Positions 1-6,894 of a DNA stretch of 15,025 nt are shown here, in pieces; positions within the stretch are counted from its first letter, which is position 1; every line of letters starts with the position of its first letter. Both the position numbers and the translations under genes were made by a program. A model generated the notes under the pieces. It searched no databases. It saw only the letters and a program-made list of their open reading frames with translations, and was not told where the DNA came from. Source of the stretch: an uncultured Clostridia bacterium (lineage in GTDB: Bacteria > Bacillota > Clostridia > Lachnospirales > Lachnospiraceae); the NCBI GenBank assembly GCA_937888895.1, contig CALASV010000413.1:1-15025 (forward strand), written 5' to 3'.

Positions 1-51
<51 letters not shown>

Positions 52-94
52 GAATGTTTGTTTCCTCTCAGAACTTACTCTGGCTTCTTATTCC

Positions 95-103
95 TAAAAA
101 GCA
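95..103 (-). promoter_or_regulatory. boxA-like rRNA antitermination site in the 16S leader
   Basis: The minus strand reads TGCTTTTTA, one mismatch from the rrn boxA consensus TGCTCTTTA. It lies about 45 nt upstream of mature 16S and downstream of all four promoters, the usual place for the Nus-factor antitermination site. In an AT-rich leader such a 9-mer could occur by chance, so the call rests on motif plus position. Confidence 0.5.
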
Positions 104-264
104 AAGGTTTGTTCCGTTCGTCTTTCGACGTTTTTTACTGTTTCTAAGGTCGATATCCTCTCGAACATCGTATCCGTTAGAATGAAAATTCATTGAATTT
201 TCAGGGTTGTTTCACTGTTTAATTATCAAGGTTCGTTATATTCGCTTTCACAAGCGACTTCTTT

Positions 265-293
265 ATTTTATCACATCGTTTCTTACTTGTCAA
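265..293 (-). promoter_or_regulatory. rRNA operon promoter P1 (proximal)
   Basis: The minus strand has TTGACA (293-288), a 17-bp spacer and TAAAAT (270-265), preceded by TGA to give a TG-extended -10. The stretch upstream of the -35 is made of A- and T-tracts, as in an UP element. It is the nearest of four tandem promoters to 16S, and the predicted leader is about 210 nt. Confidence 0.88.
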
Positions 294-355
294 GCACTTT
301 TTTAAAAACTTTTAAGTTTTTTCGATGTGTTGTTGTTCTCTCGAACAGCTTGTTT

Positions 356-384
356 ATCTTAGCACAACTCATTTTGTTTGTCAA
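356..384 (-). promoter_or_regulatory. rRNA operon promoter P2
   Basis: The minus strand has TTGACA (384-379), a 17-bp spacer and TAAGAT (361-356), with TGC just before the -10. It lies 91 bp upstream of P1 and resembles it in -35, spacer length, extended -10 and A-rich upstream tract, so the promoters look like copies of one unit. Confidence 0.87.
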
Positions 385-452
385 CCTCTTTTTTCAAGTT
401 TTTCAAACTTTTTGAATTGTTTATTTTTTTCGTTCATTTCGAACGCTTTGTC

Positions 453-481
453 ATCTTATCACAAGCTTCGTAGTTTGTCAA
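453..481 (-). promoter_or_regulatory. rRNA operon promoter P3
   Basis: The minus strand has TTGACA (481-476), a 17-bp spacer and TAAGAT (458-453), with TGA before the -10. The spacer end (GCTTGTGA) closely matches those of P1 and P2. It lies 97 bp upstream of P2 and has a long A-rich tract upstream of the -35. Confidence 0.87.
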
Positions 482-560
482 CTACTTTTTTTATTTTTTT
501 GAAAAGTTTTCATTGTCGAATTTTATCACTTTTCATGCCTTCTTGTCGAAAGCGAGAATC

Positions 561-589
561 ATTTTAACACTTAAATTTATACTTGTCAA
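561..589 (-). promoter_or_regulatory. rRNA operon promoter P4 (distal)
   Basis: The minus strand has TTGACA (589-584), a 17-bp spacer and TAAAAT (566-561), with TGT before the -10. It is the outermost of the four promoters, 108 bp upstream of P3. Its upstream side runs into AT-rich sequence and the inverted repeat at 601-706. Confidence 0.85.
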
Positions 590-600
590 TACTTATTTTA

Positions 601-706
601 AAATTTCTTCAATAAGTCTTTTTAAAAAATTACAAAATGTATGTTATAATAAAAAATTATAAGATTTGCTTCCTTAAAATTCAAAAGCCTTATTGAAGTT
701 AAATTT
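601..706. repeat. Imperfect inverted repeat with nested palindrome, upstream of the rrn promoters
   Basis: The left arm (601-622) and right arm (683-706) are inverted copies. They share AAATTT, a perfect 10-bp CTTCAATAAG / CTTATTGAAG core and a CTTTT / AAAAG end, apart from a 2-nt insertion and one mismatch. Inside is a perfect 7-bp palindrome with a 5-nt loop (644-650 / 656-662). No reading frame is evident. It could be a small palindromic repeat or miniature element, or a weak structured boundary between the CvpA-family gene and the rRNA operon. Confidence 0.45.
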
Positions 707-714
707 TTTAACTA

Positions 715-801
715 TAACAAAATAAAAATACACCATATGTAAAATATAGTACTTATCGCCTCTATGTATTCTTGGCACATATACTATATCTTTCATATGG
801 T
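715..801 (-). terminator. Long hairpin with T-rich tail after the CvpA-family gene
   Basis: Positions 732-751 and 782-801 pair with 18 of 20 matches around a ~30-nt loop. On the minus strand the stem is followed by a T-rich run (GTATTTTTATTTTGT, 731-717). It lies 13 nt past the stop codon of the leftward CvpA-family gene, so a rho-independent terminator is the simplest reading. The stem is AT-rich and the loop large, so efficiency is uncertain and it could also be a palindromic repeat. Confidence 0.5.
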
Positions 802-814
802 ATATCATTGTTCT

Positions 815-1594
815 TTATTTCAAAATAAACCTTGATAATATATTATTATTATATAGATAACTTAATAATTCACTTTCTGTAATTAACCTCAATGCTTCTT
901 GTCCAAAAGTTGTACTTCCTAACATTGTAATAATAATAAATCCAATCCAAACAAGTACTAGACCTTCTAACGCACCTGCTATAGCACCCGATAACGTATT
1001 AATTTGATGCAATACAGGAAGTTTACTAATAATATCTAATGTAAAGCAAAGAATTGCTACTCCTATGGAAACAATTAAAAAAGTAATAAAAAATCCAATT
1101 GCATTTAAAATCGTTTCTGTAAGCAAAGTAAAGATTTTAGTTTCTATCCATTCTATTGCTTCTTCTGGATATCCATTCCATCTCTCTATATCATCAATAT
1201 TAATAGTGTCTAATATGTCTAAAAGCATATCTCTTATACTATTAGGAAGTTCTAAATTTTCAACCACCTCTATCGGGTCAATAGCAATATCTACTACTTC
1301 TATCGCACTAGAATATTCTGTCACTACTACAGGATAATTATCATTATCCTCTTTCTCCAATGCCTCTACTATTCCAGATAAATCAATAACAGATGCTAAT
1401 CCATTGTAAATCGTGTTTGTAACCAACTCACTACTTTTTAATACATTTGTCACTACAGGACTAAAAATCATAGTAAGTATAAGTACTGCAATGGTAGATA
1501 CAAGCGAAAATACAGTTTTAATTAAACCTGCACGCCACCCAAGAAAAGCTCCTCCTCCTATTAATATAATTACAGTAACTAATATCCAATTCAT
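815..1594 (-). CDS. CvpA-family membrane protein
   Basis: This 259-residue integral membrane protein resembles the CvpA (colicin V production protein) family. Hydrophobic segments lie at about residues 4-20, 28-52, 163-190 and 202-225. The N-terminal GxxxGWRAGLIK stretch after the first helix and the INTLSGAIAGALEGLVLVWI region are typical of the family. Between helices 2 and 3 is an acidic extracytoplasmic or loop region (~residues 53-160) that is longer than in short CvpA proteins. CvpA proteins are linked to envelope integrity, but their biochemical role is unsettled. The ATG at 1594 has only a weak, distant purine-rich site and overlaps (ATGA) the stop of a possible broken mini-ORF. It is the last gene of a leftward run after the DUF5711-like gene, and a hairpin terminator follows. 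Confidence 0.8.
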   Translation of the reverse strand: MNWILVTVIILIGGGAFLGWRAGLIKTVFSLVSTIAVLILTMIFSPVVTNVLKSSELVTNTIYNGLASVIDLSGIVEALEKEDNDNYPVVVTEYSSAIEVVDIAIDPIEVVENLELPNSIRDMLLDILDTINIDDIERWNGYPEEAIEWIETKIFTLLTETILNAIGFFITFLIVSIGVAILCFTLDIISKLPVLHQINTLSGAIAGALEGLVLVWIGFIIITMLGSTTFGQEALRLITESELLSYLYNNNILSRFILK

Positions 1595-1669
1595 AAATTT
1601 CTATCTAAGTATTTCTTCCATTTACTCCAAAAAGACTTACTCTCTTTTATATTTTAATGGACTATTCAC
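1591..1669 (-). pseudogene. Possible small ORF with a broken frame between the DUF5711-like and CvpA-family genes
   Basis: A GTG at 1669, four nt after an AGGAG, opens MNSPLKYKRE and stops at TAA (1639-1637). The frame that would continue it reads SKSFWSKWKKYLDRNL and ends in a TGA (1593-1591) overlapping the ATG of the CvpA-family gene as ATGA. One extra AG in the AGAGAG run at 1645-1640 would join the two halves into a basic 26-residue peptide coupled to the next gene. This may be a real small gene with a frameshift, a sequencing error in a dinucleotide run, or chance. No family is recognised. Confidence 0.22.
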
Positions 1670-1670
1670 T

Positions 1671-2843
1671 TTACTCCTCTCTATCTATACTATCTGATAA
1701 TTTTATTGTTTGTATTTTGTCTACATTAAGTAAAAAATAATGATTATTATTTGCTGGAAATACAGCATTAATGCCTTCTGTAAATGCTTTTTCAAATTTT
1801 AATGTACCATTAGAACGGTAAATAGTTAATTTTTGTGGACTAAAAAAGATTAGTTCTTGTTCCGTCCCAACAACTGTCTCATATTCAGGAACTGTATTCC
1901 AACTATTTTTTTCCTTTCCATCTTTATCATAAAAAGTTAATATCCGTTGTTTTGTAATATCTTCTGTAATTACATAAATACCGTTTTCTACACAAACTAA
2001 ATCTATAATAGTTACATCTTTTGGTACGATTTCACAAATCAATTCTGGAACTTCTGTCATTCGATATAGAGCGAAACCATTTTCTAATAATACATATAAC
2101 GTATCTGCATTTAAAAATCCAATATCATAAGCTAGTCGATTTTCTTCATAAATTTTCTGTCCTACAATATTACTAATATAATTTTTACCAACTTCTCCTG
2201 CATTATAAAAAGTAACTTTACATATCATAGAATCTCCTTGAAATGTAACATACAATGTTATTAATTTTTGTCCATCTTCAGACAACGCAATATCTACAGG
2301 AATCCCATCTATTTTTGTTTGTGTATTAAGGTCTACTCTTAAAGTTCCATTGATATCATAAAGTTGAACAAAATCTTCTGTTCCATTATCTAAAAGAACA
2401 GCTGTTACTCCCTGTTTTGCTACTTCATGCTTTATAATAGGATAAATGACTTCATAATTATAAGGAATACCATTTTCTGCTACAACATAAACAGATTGTC
2501 CACCAATATCTGCTATCGCTGCAACATTTTCACACCAAGTTATTTCAGGATGGTCTAATTCATATGAAATTTCCCATGCTACTCCTCCATCAGCAGAAAT
2601 TGCTTTCGCACCATCGTTACTATAAACTAACAATTCATTATTTCCCATTTTATAACCTACTAAATTACTATAAATAGCTGTCTCTGAAATTACTTTATAA
2701 CTTTGAAATACATGAGTAGAAAAAAATTGCCATAAAATAATAGCACCTACTAAAAAAATAATACCTACTATTATTTTCAATATTTTTAATACTTTTTTTC
2801 TATTGATTCCTTTTTTTTGTGATACTTGTTTTACTGTTTCCAA
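1671..2843 (-). CDS. DUF5711-like membrane-anchored beta-propeller protein
   Basis: This 390-residue protein has a lysine/arginine-rich N-terminus, one transmembrane segment at about residues 22-41, and a ~345-residue outside domain made of short beta-strand repeats of the WD40/PQQ type (for example NELLVYSNDGAKAISADGG and QLYDINGTLRVDL). Its size, layout and place beside a CvpA-family gene match the DUF5711 family of Clostridia, whose function is unknown. The start is TTG at 2843, with AGGAAAG about 5 nt upstream; no ATG lies near the natural N-terminus. A TG-extended promoter lies ~104 nt upstream. The protein is probably held on the outer face of the membrane and may act with its CvpA and LysM neighbours in envelope upkeep, which is inference from position. 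Confidence 0.7.
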   Translation of the reverse strand: METVKQVSQKKGINRKKVLKILKIIVGIIFLVGAIILWQFFSTHVFQSYKVISETAIYSNLVGYKMGNNELLVYSNDGAKAISADGGVAWEISYELDHPEITWCENVAAIADIGGQSVYVVAENGIPYNYEVIYPIIKHEVAKQGVTAVLLDNGTEDFVQLYDINGTLRVDLNTQTKIDGIPVDIALSEDGQKLITLYVTFQGDSMICKVTFYNAGEVGKNYISNIVGQKIYEENRLAYDIGFLNADTLYVLLENGFALYRMTEVPELICEIVPKDVTIIDLVCVENGIYVITEDITKQRILTFYDKDGKEKNSWNTVPEYETVVGTEQELIFFSPQKLTIYRSNGTLKFEKAFTEGINAVFPANNNHYFLLNVDKIQTIKLSDSIDREE

Positions 2844-2946
2844 GAAACTTTCCTACTTTCTCAATTAGTTCGTATATTTTTTATTTTATTATCCCATAAA
2901 CTTCATTTATGAGTGTTATCTACACATACTTTGCGTGGTAACCTTC

Positions 2947-2955
2947 ATTATATCA
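2947..2955 (-). promoter_or_regulatory. TG-extended -10 promoter element for the DUF5711-like gene
   Basis: The minus strand reads TGATATAAT, a full TGn plus TATAAT. A 17-bp spacer places ATGCGA at the -35, which is poor, so the extended -10 would carry recognition. Transcription would start near 2940 and leave a ~95-nt leader before the TTG start at 2843. I see no convincing hairpin or riboswitch in that leader. Confidence 0.5.
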
Positions 2956-2997
2956 TACTTTTCAAAAATTCGCATTACCTTTCTACAAAAATTATTT

Positions 2998-3966
2998 TTA
3001 TGGAAGATATAATTTTTGTCCTGGGATAGGTTCTTCTCCATCTAAAAGACCATTTAGCAATCTAATTTCTGGTTCTATCTCTATTGTTTCATAAAATTTC
3101 AAACAAATAGAGGCAACTGTTTCTCCTTCTTGTACTATATATACTTGTTGCAAAGAAGTAGTTTGACGAACTTGTTCTTCTAATAATGCCTTTAATTCAT
3201 CTCGTTCTTTTATTTGCATTGCCAAGCCTACAATGACTAAAATTGCTAAACATGTCAAAATGCCACCTGTTGCATAAAACAATCGATAGAACGACGTTAT
3301 ATTAACATCTTGTCTTTTTTTTGGCAATATAGATTCTTGCTTTTCTTCTTTTGGTACTATTTTTACTTCTTCCTCTTCTAATACTATTTGCTTTGTGCCA
3401 ACCATATAATTTTGCATTTCTGTATTTTTTTCGTAATATATGTAATAACCTTGCAATTCTTTTAATCGACCTTCTTTATAATGAAGCAAGTGCTGTTCTT
3501 TTTCAATCGAATCTACCTTAAAAAGAACTTTATCTCCTCCTCCAAAATTGTCCATAAGAATTTTTTTCTGTCTTTCTTCATCTTCTAATAAAAATCCTGG
3601 TCCTCCTAAAAACCAACCTACAATCTGTTGACTTGGGAAATATTCTCTAATATCTCTATAAATTCCTGCCCAATTTTCTTCTGTAAAACATACAACATCA
3701 TGTACTAAAACATCTCTTGCTTCTAATACTCCCCTGATTAAAATTTTTTCTCCTGTTCCAAAATATTCCCCTACTAAAACACCTACAACACACCCCGTAT
3801 AATCTCTTTCTGCTAACCCTTTTGCAAACGAAAAAGCATAATCTTCAATAAATACTTCTAATTCTGCTAAATATGGCTGTCCAATTTGCCTTCTATTATT
3901 TGGAAGTCGAAAATTCTTTACTTTCTTTTCTTCTGTCTGCTTTTTCTCATAAATCGTTTCTATCAT
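2998..3966 (-). CDS. Degenerate MPN/JAB-like domain, transmembrane helix and C-terminal LysM protein
   Basis: Starting at the ATG at 3966 (AGAGGT six nt upstream), the protein has 322 residues; a longer open frame runs to 4155 but carries no good ribosome site. Residues ~31-180 look like a JAB1/MPN fold: GCVVGVLVGEY resembles the first strands and IVGWFLGGPGF aligns with the JAMM motif GWYHSHPGF. The metal-binding His-Ser-His is replaced by Leu-Gly-Gly, and the upstream catalytic Glu position appears to be Cys59. The domain is therefore probably non-catalytic. A charged linker, a membrane helix (~232-250) and a LysM-like domain (VYIVQEGETVASICLKFY ... PGQKLYLP, 275-322) follow. The predicted topology has a cytoplasmic MPN-like domain and a LysM facing peptidoglycan. 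The MPN assignment is from motif resemblance only. Confidence 0.72.
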   Translation of the reverse strand: MIETIYEKKQTEEKKVKNFRLPNNRRQIGQPYLAELEVFIEDYAFSFAKGLAERDYTGCVVGVLVGEYFGTGEKILIRGVLEARDVLVHDVVCFTEENWAGIYRDIREYFPSQQIVGWFLGGPGFLLEDEERQKKILMDNFGGGDKVLFKVDSIEKEQHLLHYKEGRLKELQGYYIYYEKNTEMQNYMVGTKQIVLEEEEVKIVPKEEKQESILPKKRQDVNITSFYRLFYATGGILTCLAILVIVGLAMQIKERDELKALLEEQVRQTTSLQQVYIVQEGETVASICLKFYETIEIEPEIRLLNGLLDGEEPIPGQKLYLP

Positions 3967-4047
3967 AATGACCTCTTTTCTTTTTACTACCCTTATTGCT
4001 TTCTTCATTGTAACACTTTCGTTGTATTTATTTTGGCATATTGTGTC

Positions 4048-4076
4048 ATCATAAAAAATTTTTATTGTTCTGTCTA
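4048..4076 (-). promoter_or_regulatory. Promoter of the MPN-like/LysM gene
   Basis: The minus strand has TAGACA (4076-4071), a 17-bp spacer and TATGAT (4053-4048), one mismatch from consensus in each hexamer. Transcription would begin near 4041 and give a leader of about 75 nt to the ATG at 3966. This supports the downstream start over the longer frame, whose initiation codon at 4155 lies upstream of the promoter. Confidence 0.6.
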
Positions 4077-4131
4077 TTTTTACAAAATTGGGTAATACTT
4101 GATAAAAAAAGAAATGATGAAAGGAATACTT

Positions 4132-4680
4132 ATGCTTTACTATAATACAAAACAACTTTCTTCATCTTATGAATTTGGAAAACAACTTCTTGAAATGATT
4201 TCATCAGAAAAGAGAAATAATCAACCTTTAGTTTTTCTTTGTATTGGTTCTGACCGTGCCACAGGTGACTCTCTTGGTCCTATTATCGGTCATAAATTAG
4301 CACAAAAACATTTTTCCTCTATTTATATTTATGGTACATTAGAAGAACCTGTTCATGCTAAAAATTTAGAAAAGGTTATCAATACTATTTATGATACATT
4401 TTCTAATCCTTATATTGTTGCTATTGATGCTTGTCTTGGAAAAGCCTCTCATATTGGCTATTTTACATTAGACCAAGGAGCATTAAAACCAGGGGCAGGT
4501 GTTGGGAAAAACCTTCCTCATATTGGAAATCTTTATATTACTGGTATTGTAAATCTATCTGGATTCCTAGAACACTCCTTACTTCAAACAACTCGCTTGT
4601 ATACTGTAATGTCTCTAGCAGACCATATTTGTGCTGGTATTTTTTACTGCTTAACTCGACTAGACAAAAAATTATACTAA
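4132..4680 (+). CDS. yyaC: YyaC-type spore protease-like protein (DUF1256)
   Basis: This 182-residue protein matches the YyaC/DUF1256 family, which shares the fold of the germination protease GPR and HybD-type peptidases and is found in endospore formers. Recognisable blocks are CIGSDRATGDSLGP (37-50), a central IDACLG (98-103) and LKPGAGVGKNLPHIG (118-132). In B. subtilis yyaC is a sporulation gene; the substrate is not established. The ATG at 4132 has AAAGGA six nt upstream, so the in-frame TTG at 4099 is unlikely. It is divergent from the LysM gene and ends at a bidirectional terminator. Its presence suggests a spore former. I found no sporulation-sigma promoter that I would defend. Confidence 0.88.
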   Translation: MLYYNTKQLSSSYEFGKQLLEMISSEKRNNQPLVFLCIGSDRATGDSLGPIIGHKLAQKHFSSIYIYGTLEEPVHAKNLEKVINTIYDTFSNPYIVAIDACLGKASHIGYFTLDQGALKPGAGVGKNLPHIGNLYITGIVNLSGFLEHSLLQTTRLYTVMSLADHICAGIFYCLTRLDKKLY

Positions 4681-4762
4681 AAAAATAAAGGACAGGTTTC
4701 AAATAGACTCAACTTATAAATAAAGTATCATTCAAAAAAGAATCACTCTATTGAAACGAATC

Positions 4763-4813
4763 AAATAAATCCACCACTTCAAATGCGTAAAACATTAAGT
4801 GGTGGACTTGTTT
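4763..4813. terminator. Bidirectional rho-independent terminator between convergent genes
   Basis: Positions 4763-4779 and 4797-4813 form a 17-bp stem with two mismatches, including a perfect TCCACCACTT/AAGTGGTGGA core, around a 17-nt loop. On the plus strand it runs into TTTATTTTTT, ending yyaC transcripts. On the minus strand it gives GGATTTATTTGATT, ending the murG-recR operon. Its right arm overlaps the stop codon of the leftward coiled-coil gene. A smaller inverted repeat (4696-4707 / 4746-4757) lies just to its left. Confidence 0.8.
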
Positions 4814-5900
4814 ATTTTTTCTCTAATGCTAATGCTTCTTTTATCGTTGTAGCTTCTCCTGATTCAATATGTGCAATCAATCGGTCTAGCATTGTTACAT
4901 TTAATACTTCTTTTCCTAAGTATGTTTCATACTGTTTAGATAACATTAAACCAATTTCTTTTACTTTTTCTTCTGTTTCTTTTTGTTCTTCACAAGTACT
5001 GTCATAAGCAACTTTCAAAGAATGCAATTCTTCTTGATAACGCCCTTTAATTTCTTCTATAATTTGATTTACTACGGTATTTTCAAATTGTACTAAAGCA
5101 TTCTTTTCTTCTTCTGCAATTCGTGCAATTTCTTCTTCAATTTTCACTAATTGTGTATCATATTGCTCTAAACCATATGAACTTTCATCAGTATCTTTAC
5201 GAATACCTTTTTTTATTGTTTTCATCTTTCTACAATTTACTCGATACTGGTGGCGAAAACTTTTTATTTCTTTCAATGTTTGTAAATGTTTTTCTTTTAA
5301 TATATTATTTAACATAATATAAACGCCACCAAATAAAAAGATGTCAATAATATAAATAAGTGCAATTGCTAAAACACCATAATCCATAAAAAACAACCAA
5401 TAAATACCAAGAGGAAGTATTAAAAAGGAAATTAAAATTATAAAAAATAATGTTAAAAATTCTATAGAGGCTCTAGGCATAAAAAGGGAATAAAATAAAG
5501 TTGTATTACAGATTTTTGGCGTCTTATTTTTTTTCATTAAAGCTTTTATATCAATTAAAATCGCATTATTCGCATCCCTAAGTTCTGCTGTCTCAGTTGT
5601 AACTCGTTTTGCTACTTTTTGACCTTTTTCTTTTCCTTTTTGGGACTTTATTTTCTTTGCTTTTGAATTTAATTTTGCAATTTGGTTTTCATAAGAAGTA
5701 GTAAGTTCTTTTTTTCGTTTCTTTCTCACCACTTCTATTTCATCTGCCATTTCCTTTTTCTTTCCAGAAATCACTTTTTCAAGTCTAGCTTCTTCTTGTT
5801 CCAATTCTGCATTTTTTTCTTCATAGCTTTTTAATTCCAAAACATACTCTTTAATGGTATTTAATTCCTCAATCCCTGCATACAAAATCGCATTATCCAA
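4812..5900 (-). CDS. Coiled-coil membrane protein of unknown function, last gene of the murG-recR operon
   Basis: I do not recognise the family. The 362-residue protein has a long charged coiled coil (~15-125, rich in Glu and Lys heptads), two hydrophobic helices (~146-170 and 175-198) separated by a short turn with an Asp, and a second long coiled coil (~205-325). The topology is therefore a helical hairpin in the membrane with both coiled arms on the same, probably cytoplasmic, side. The start is chosen as TTG at 5900 because a perfect AAGGAGG lies 8 nt upstream; the ATG at 5918 would read that Shine-Dalgarno as rare AAG-GAG codons. The gap to recR is 25 nt. A structural or tethering role is possible, but no function is shown. 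Confidence 0.75.
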   Translation of the reverse strand: MDNAILYAGIEELNTIKEYVLELKSYEEKNAELEQEEARLEKVISGKKKEMADEIEVVRKKRKKELTTSYENQIAKLNSKAKKIKSQKGKEKGQKVAKRVTTETAELRDANNAILIDIKALMKKNKTPKICNTTLFYSLFMPRASIEFLTLFFIILISFLILPLGIYWLFFMDYGVLAIALIYIIDIFLFGGVYIMLNNILKEKHLQTLKEIKSFRHQYRVNCRKMKTIKKGIRKDTDESSYGLEQYDTQLVKIEEEIARIAEEEKNALVQFENTVVNQIIEEIKGRYQEELHSLKVAYDSTCEEQKETEEKVKEIGLMLSKQYETYLGKEVLNVTMLDRLIAHIESGEATTIKEALALEKK

Positions 5901-5925
5901 ACCTAGTACCTCCTTCATTTTTTTC

Positions 5926-6522
5926 TTAAAGTTCCTTTCTGCCCTCCAATGCACGAAGAAGTGTTACTTCATCAATATATTCTAAATCACCACCTACAGG
6001 AACACCACTTGCAATTCTAGTAACTTTAATTCCAGCAGGTTTTAAAATTTTACTAATATACATTGCTGTTGCTTCTCCCTCTATAGTAGAGTTGGTAGCA
6101 ATAATCACTTCTTTTACATCTTGTTGCAGACGAACTAACAATTCTTTTATTGTTAAATCTGCTGGTGTTACATTCAAAAGAGGTGAAATTGCTCCGTGAA
6201 GCACATGATACACTCCATTATATTTTCCTGTTTTTTCATACGCTGCTAAATCTCTTGCATTTTCCACTACCATAATCGTCTGTTTATCTCTTACAGAACT
6301 TTGGCAAATAGGACATACTTCATTATCTGTTAAAGTACAACATACACTACAGCGACAAACATTTTTTCTAGCAGATAGCATAGCATCTGCTAATGCTTGC
6401 ACCGAACTTTCTGGCATATTGATAATATGAAAAGCAAGTCGTTGTGCTGACTTACTTCCAATGCCAGGAAGTCCTGATAAAGTTTCAATTAACTTTGTAA
6501 TTTGACTACTATAATAATCCAT
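5926..6522 (-). CDS. recR: Recombination mediator protein RecR
   Basis: RecR works with RecO (and RecF) to load RecA onto SSB-coated single-stranded DNA during gap repair. At 198 residues it has the usual length. Visible features in order are a helix-hairpin-helix (LSGLPGIGSKSAQRLAFHI, 15-33), a four-cysteine zinc finger (C58xxC61 and C70xxC73), a Toprim domain beginning MVVENARDL with the conserved TIEGEATA (146-153), and the C-terminal GVPVGGDLEYIDEVTLLRAL typical of RecR. The ATG overlaps the ebfC stop as TAATG, which suggests translational coupling. It is the fourth gene of the murG-dnaX-ebfC-recR operon. Confidence 0.98.
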   Translation of the reverse strand: MDYYSSQITKLIETLSGLPGIGSKSAQRLAFHIINMPESSVQALADAMLSARKNVCRCSVCCTLTDNEVCPICQSSVRDKQTIMVVENARDLAAYEKTGKYNGVYHVLHGAISPLLNVTPADLTIKELLVRLQQDVKEVIIATNSTIEGEATAMYISKILKPAGIKVTRIASGVPVGGDLEYIDEVTLLRALEGRKEL

Positions 6523-6875
6523 TAGAACGGAAATCCTCCGCCTAAACCACCACCAAGACCACCAGCTAAGGAGTTCATTACTTCTGCAGAAGCTGCTTCC
6601 ATTTGACGAAGTGCTTCATTTGTTGCTGCTACAATTAAATCTTGTAACATTTCAATATCATCAGGGTCTACTGCTTCTGGGTCTAATTTAACTGCTGTTA
6701 CTTCTTTTTTACCAGAAACGGTTACTGTTACTGCTCCACCACCTGCAGTTGCTGTAAATTCTTTTTCTTCTAATTCCTGTTGTTTTTCCTCCATTTGACG
6801 TTGCATTCTTTGTGCCTGCTTCATCAGATTATTCATATTTCCAGGCATACCTCCCGGAAAACCTCCACGCTTTGC
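6522..6875 (-). CDS. ebfC: YbaB/EbfC-family nucleoid-associated protein
   Basis: This 117-residue protein belongs to the YbaB/EbfC family of small dimeric DNA-binding proteins found between dnaX and recR in many bacteria. Typical features are the N-terminal NLMKQAQRMQRQMEEKQQEL helix, the GGGAVTVTVSGKKEV strand region, and KLDPEAVDPDDIEMLQDLI leading to a helix with AATNEALRQ. The C-terminal tail is glycine-rich (GGLGGGLGGGFPF), which is common in Firmicutes members. The ATG at 6875 has AAGGAG eight nt upstream; the earlier in-frame TTG at 6905 overlaps dnaX and is not used here. Its role in chromosome organisation or RecR-linked repair is family knowledge. Confidence 0.96.
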   Translation of the reverse strand, partial: AKRGGFPGGMPGNMNNLMKQAQRMQRQMEEKQQELEEKEFTATAGGGAVTVTVSGKKEVTAVKLDPEAVDPDDIEMLQDLIVAATNEALRQMEAASAEVMNSLAGGLGGGLGGGFPF

Positions 6876-6894
6876 CATTTCTTTTTCTCCTTCC

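Noticed and set aside
325..567. Plus-strand 80-codon open frame upstream of 16S
   Set aside because: It lies across three rRNA promoters on the other strand, has a low-complexity Phe/Ser/Leu make-up and no ribosome site.
2844..2946. Possible riboswitch in the ~95-nt leader of the DUF5711-like gene
   Set aside because: No stable stems or known conserved core could be seen.
4036..4060. GCATATT and CATAAAAA as a sporulation sigma promoter for yyaC
   Set aside because: The two elements are only 7 bp apart, far from the ~13-15 bp needed, and no better pair was found.
3967..4155. Longer N-terminus for the MPN-like/LysM protein starting at 4155
   Set aside because: The extension overlaps the promoter at 4048-4076 and the start of yyaC and has no ribosome site, while the ATG at 3966 has AGAGGT.
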